From Nostoc sp. MS1 (lineage in GTDB: Bacteria; Cyanobacteriota; Cyanobacteriia; Cyanobacteriales; Nostocaceae): a stretch of 64,000 bases of DNA. The notes beneath the pieces are model-generated. The model searched no databases, was not told the origin of the DNA, and saw nothing but the letters and a program-made list of their open reading frames with translations. The stretch lies in contig NZ_AP023441.1 in the NCBI RefSeq assembly GCF_019976755.1, forward strand, positions 6,073,501-6,137,500. The letters are read 5' to 3'. Every line of letters starts with the position of its first letter. Position 1 is the stretch's first letter. Shown piece by piece: positions 61,567 through 64,000 of the stretch. The position numbers were made by a program, and so were the translations under genes.

Positions 61567-61840
61567 AATACTCGCGTTTGCCTAGCTATAGACTTCGAGT
61601 ATATCCATTAGCCGTTTCAATGGCTGTAGATTTCAACAAATTTGCAGAAAATCAATCTCTGGTGTTTAAGAGACTATTTATAAAGTAAATCTTAAGTAGG
61701 GTGTGTTAAGGCGTTAGGCGCTTAAGTTATTCTTTTCGTCAGACATCATCTCCCAATGTGCGCTTAACACATCCTACAGTAATTTTATTTTTACTGATGT
61801 TTAAGGATAGTTAAATCATTAGCGTTATCCCTACTCCCGT
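61567..61840. other. intergenic with GTAGGGTGTGTTAAGGC repeat
   Basis: Contains AAGTAGGGTGTGTTAAGGCG and TGCGCTTAACACATCCTAC, an inverted-repeat pair typical of a dispersed Nostocales element (61695-61780). No gene. Confidence 0.55.
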
Positions 61841-62155
61841 TTAAACATGGGGAAATTTCCGTACTTGATATTCTCCAGATTCCACGAACTCATAACAGTT
61901 ACCCACAGCTTGCCTAAACCTTTGCTCAATAGCCTCTAAATCCTCTACTGGTATGGCTTGCCAATGTTCCTTTGTTTCCCAATGAATCACAAAGACAACC
62001 TCTGTAGAGTCGTGAGGATTAATCCAAACTTCTTTACCCAAAAACCCCGGATACTGCGCTAGTGCTGTTGTCCAAATCTCTGCATCCTTCTGGATATAAG
62101 CCTCTCGCAGATCAGGGTCAACTTTAAACTTCAGAAATTCTATAACCACATCCAC
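61841..62155 (-). CDS. TIGR03792/ABM-family small protein
   Basis: 104 residues: VVIEFLKFKVDPDLREAYIQ, then YPGFLGKEVWINPHDSTEV and VFVIHWETKEHWQAI. A cyanobacterial branch of the ABM-like dimeric alpha-beta fold (TIGR03792). No substrate known. It stands alone between the NACHT gene and the phasin-like gene. Confidence 0.85.
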   Translation of the reverse strand: MDVVIEFLKFKVDPDLREAYIQKDAEIWTTALAQYPGFLGKEVWINPHDSTEVVFVIHWETKEHWQAIPVEDLEAIEQRFRQAVGNCYEFVESGEYQVRKFPHV

Positions 62156-62277
62156 TCATTCCTTATATTTGTCAATCTGCCAAAATAGAGTTGTATAGAA
62201 TAAATACGCTTCCAGCATAGCTTGATTGCACCAGGAGCAAGGGTCGGCTGGTTTGAAACAAGGAACAGGAAAGGAAT

Positions 62278-62601
62278 ATGGACAGCAACAATTGGTTGCA
62301 GCAGTTAATGATGCTTGGTATCGGTACAACGTCTGTCGTAGCGGAAAAACTCAAGCAGGCTAGTGATGAATTGGTGAAGGACGGTAAGCTTAATCCAGAA
62401 CAAGCTAAGGCGGTAATGGATGACATTGTACAGCAGTTAAAGTCGGAGCAAGGAAATTGGGATGCCCAAATGCAACGACAAATGCGTAATATGATGCAGG
62501 ATTTAGGGGTGGCGCGTCAGTCTGAGGTGGATGAATTGCGGGGACGAATTGACCGCTTAGAACGTCAAGTGCGAGATTTAGAAAATAAGCTTTGGCGTTA
62601 G
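62278..62601 (+). CDS. phasin-family coiled-coil protein
   Basis: 107 residues, amphipathic helix then a coiled coil (SEVDELRGRIDRLERQVRDLENKL). MDSNNWLQQLMMLGIGTTSVVAEKLKQASDELVKDGKL and EQAKAVMDDIVQQLK match from memory the cyanobacterial phasin-like family (related to PhaP proteins that coat polyhydroxyalkanoate granules). It may act as a general membrane or granule-surface protein. Confidence 0.8.
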   Translation: MDSNNWLQQLMMLGIGTTSVVAEKLKQASDELVKDGKLNPEQAKAVMDDIVQQLKSEQGNWDAQMQRQMRNMMQDLGVARQSEVDELRGRIDRLERQVRDLENKLWR

Positions 62602-62677
62602 GATGCGCTTGTGTTTTAAACTAATTGTGTCCTGTTGGTAATTTTCGTTGCCAAACTACCTCATTAGGGGGCTAATT

Positions 62678-63208
62678 TTGAAAGCAATTTTATTCAGCAT
62701 AGGTTTGATGCTGGTCTGTGTTGTAGTTTTGGTGGTAGCGCAAGTAGGCGCTAAACAGGATGCCATTGCTGCTAATTTACCTCAAACTCCACCAGCCGTC
62801 ACAAGTGTTAAAGAAAACAATACTCCAACCAAGAAAGATAATATGTTTAATGCCGATAATGCTGCTAACGTCGTCACTACTGCTTCTGGACTCAAGTATG
62901 TAGAGATACAAGAAGGCACTGGTGCGACTCCTAAAACTGGACAAACTGTTGTAGTTCACTACACTGGTACTTTAGAAGATGGTACTAAATTTGATAGTTC
63001 ACGCGATCGCAATAGTCCCTTCAGCTTCAAAATCGGCGTTGGACAAGTAATCAAAGGCTGGGATGAAGGACTCAGCACCATGAAAGTAGGTGGTCGTCGT
63101 AAATTAATCATTCCCTCAGAATTAGGTTATGGCGCTCGTGGTGCTGGTGGTGTAATTCCTCCCAACGCTACCTTAATCTTTGATGTTGAATTGTTAGACG
63201 TTAAGTAG
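62678..63208 (+). CDS. membrane-anchored FKBP-type peptidyl-prolyl isomerase
   Basis: 176 residues from TTG 62678, which has AGGGGG six bases before it (the frame is open to TTG 62648). N-terminal signal/anchor AILFSIGLMLVCVVVLVVAQVG, a linker, then a complete FKBP domain: VVHYTGTLEDGTKFDSSRDRN, VIKGWDEGLSTMKVGGRRKLIIPSELGYG, then IPPNATLIFDVELL. It accelerates proline isomerisation in the lumen or periplasm. FK506-binding aromatic residues are conserved (W in KGWDEG, Y in HYTG). Confidence 0.92.
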   Translation: MKAILFSIGLMLVCVVVLVVAQVGAKQDAIAANLPQTPPAVTSVKENNTPTKKDNMFNADNAANVVTTASGLKYVEIQEGTGATPKTGQTVVVHYTGTLEDGTKFDSSRDRNSPFSFKIGVGQVIKGWDEGLSTMKVGGRRKLIIPSELGYGARGAGGVIPPNATLIFDVELLDVK

Positions 63209-63264
63209 GGGAAGTTGACAGTTGACAGTTGACTGGTTGTTTACTGTCCACTGTCCATTCCTTT

Positions 63265-64000
63265 TTAATAACCTGATCTAGCTAAGTTTTTGAACTTGGT
63301 AAATTGCGGGTCGAATAAGAGTTTTACTGTACCAGTGGGGCCGTTGCGGTGTTTGGCTACGATTACTTCGGCAATGCCGCGATCAGGGCTATCGTTGTTA
63401 TAGTAATCATCGCGGTATAACATGATAACTAAATCCGCGTCCTGTTCAATAGATCCGCTTTCACGTAAGTCAGATAACATAGGGCGCTTGTTTGTACGTG
63501 CTTCTACTCCACGACTCAGCTGAGATAAAGCGATCACAGGCACAGATAATTCTCTGGCTAAACCTTTGAGCGAACGGGTAATTTTTGATAATTCTTGTAC
63601 ACGATTATCACCGCCTCCCTCCATTAATTGCAGATAATCTATAACTATCAAACCTAGTTCTACACCCTGTTCGGCTTGTAGCCTGCGGGCTTGAGAACGC
63701 ATTTGGGTGACGGTAATATTTGGTGTATCATCGATAAATATGGGCATTTCCGAAAGCATACTAATTGCCCGGCTTAATGGTTCCCATTGTGTTTGACTCA
63801 AACGACCACTCCGTAAATAACCGCTTTCGATTTGGGCTTCACTTGCGAGTAGACGTTGTACCAGCTGCTCTTTAGACATTTCTAAACTAAAAACAGCAAC
63901 AGGTAACTTCATTCCCGCAGCGATGTTATTAGCTAGGTTCAAGCAAAATGCTGTTTTTCCCATTGACGGTCTCCCCGCGACGATAATTAAATCCGATCGC
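63265..64000 (-). CDS. dnaB: replicative DNA helicase DnaB, C-terminal part (cut by window edge)
   Basis: The frame continues to the window edge; the 5' part is outside. It covers the RecA-like helicase domain: GRPSMGKTAFCLN (Walker A, at the edge), VAVFSLEMSKEQLVQRLLASEA, ELGLIVIDYLQLMEG (Walker B with catalytic acid), VIALSQLSRGVEARTNKRP and SGSIEQDADLVIMLYRDDYY, ending FTKFKNLARSGY. Walker A is uninterrupted, so there is no intein at the usual cyanobacterial DnaB P-loop site. A short gap with a CATTGACAGTTGACAG repeat separates it from the FKBP gene. Confidence 0.94.
   Translation of the reverse strand, partial: RSDLIIVAGRPSMGKTAFCLNLANNIAAGMKLPVAVFSLEMSKEQLVQRLLASEAQIESGYLRSGRLSQTQWEPLSRAISMLSEMPIFIDDTPNITVTQMRSQARRLQAEQGVELGLIVIDYLQLMEGGGDNRVQELSKITRSLKGLARELSVPVIALSQLSRGVEARTNKRPMLSDLRESGSIEQDADLVIMLYRDDYYNNDSPDRGIAEVIVAKHRNGPTGTVKLLFDPQFTKFKNLARSGY

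Noticed and set aside
63900..64000. Intein in DnaB
   Set aside because: GRPSMGKTAFCLN is continuous at the P-loop, where cyanobacterial DnaB inteins usually sit; parts outside the window cannot be judged.

Overview
The window looks like chromosome of a filamentous, heterocyst-type cyanobacterium of the Nostoc/Anabaena/Trichormus group. The signs are many HIP1 octamers (GCGATCGC), heptanucleotide tandem repeats (CATTAGT, CCCCACT and AATTCAA types), a Cph1-type phytochrome operon, a purD-nblS pair and a mycosporine-like amino acid (MAA) cluster with an NRPS-type last enzyme. That last arrangement is the one described for Anabaena variabilis ATCC 29413. This is recognition from memory, not a database match.

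Layout. 1-5685: a membrane protein cut by the window edge, a diguanylate cyclase, an intact IS630 element, a decayed second insertion sequence and a glyoxalase-fold remnant. 5686-8154: PEP synthase with a tandem repeat inside its coding sequence. 8215-11960: a small unknown gene, a frameshifted HNH endonuclease and an array of 27 tRNA genes behind one clear promoter. The leader is studded with an 8-bp motif, TACTACAA. Four of the tRNAs carry a 23-24 base two-hairpin insert at the same point of the T-loop, one has a CTA (amber) anticodon, and four with leucine anticodons lack the long variable arm. 12038-19443: a protein mannosyltransferase-like glycosyltransferase, phytochrome with its response regulator and a REC-kinase hybrid, a Uma2 protein and a P-loop kinase-like protein. 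19505-25859: the leftward MAA cluster, read mysA, mysB, mysC, then an A-PCP-TE synthetase whose pocket suggests serine (shinorine). 27149-32268: a CoaT-type P1B ATPase behind a MerR-type promoter, a pentapeptide protein, gene remnants, a small DMT transporter and an IS630 element needing a -1 frameshift.

32452-40597: a leftward block of small redox and stress genes (two ABM-fold proteins, isochorismatase-like, DUF1400 hydrolase, NicO metal exporter, SDR, SnoaL-like, F420-reductase-like, AraC, Old Yellow Enzyme). 41208-45507: a five-GAF NarL-type kinase and its regulator. 45945-50996: genes that fit lipid-linked sugar metabolism (UbiA-type phosphoribosyltransferase, YqeG phosphatase, SMR protein, frameshifted GT39 enzyme, nucleotide-sugar epimerase). 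51577-54926: purD and nblS. 55050-61566: an RTX-repeat protein, a zinc-ribbon membrane protein and a 1241-residue NACHT NTPase ending in twelve nearly identical 34-residue HEAT-like repeats, a candidate NLR-type defence protein. 61841-64000: an ABM protein, a phasin, a membrane-anchored FKBP and the C-terminal part of DnaB.

The strongest candidates for something under-described are the tRNA array with its HNH gene, shared motif and structured T-loop inserts, and the NACHT-HEAT protein. Coordinates come from reading the sequence by eye. Secondary structures and families were not computed.
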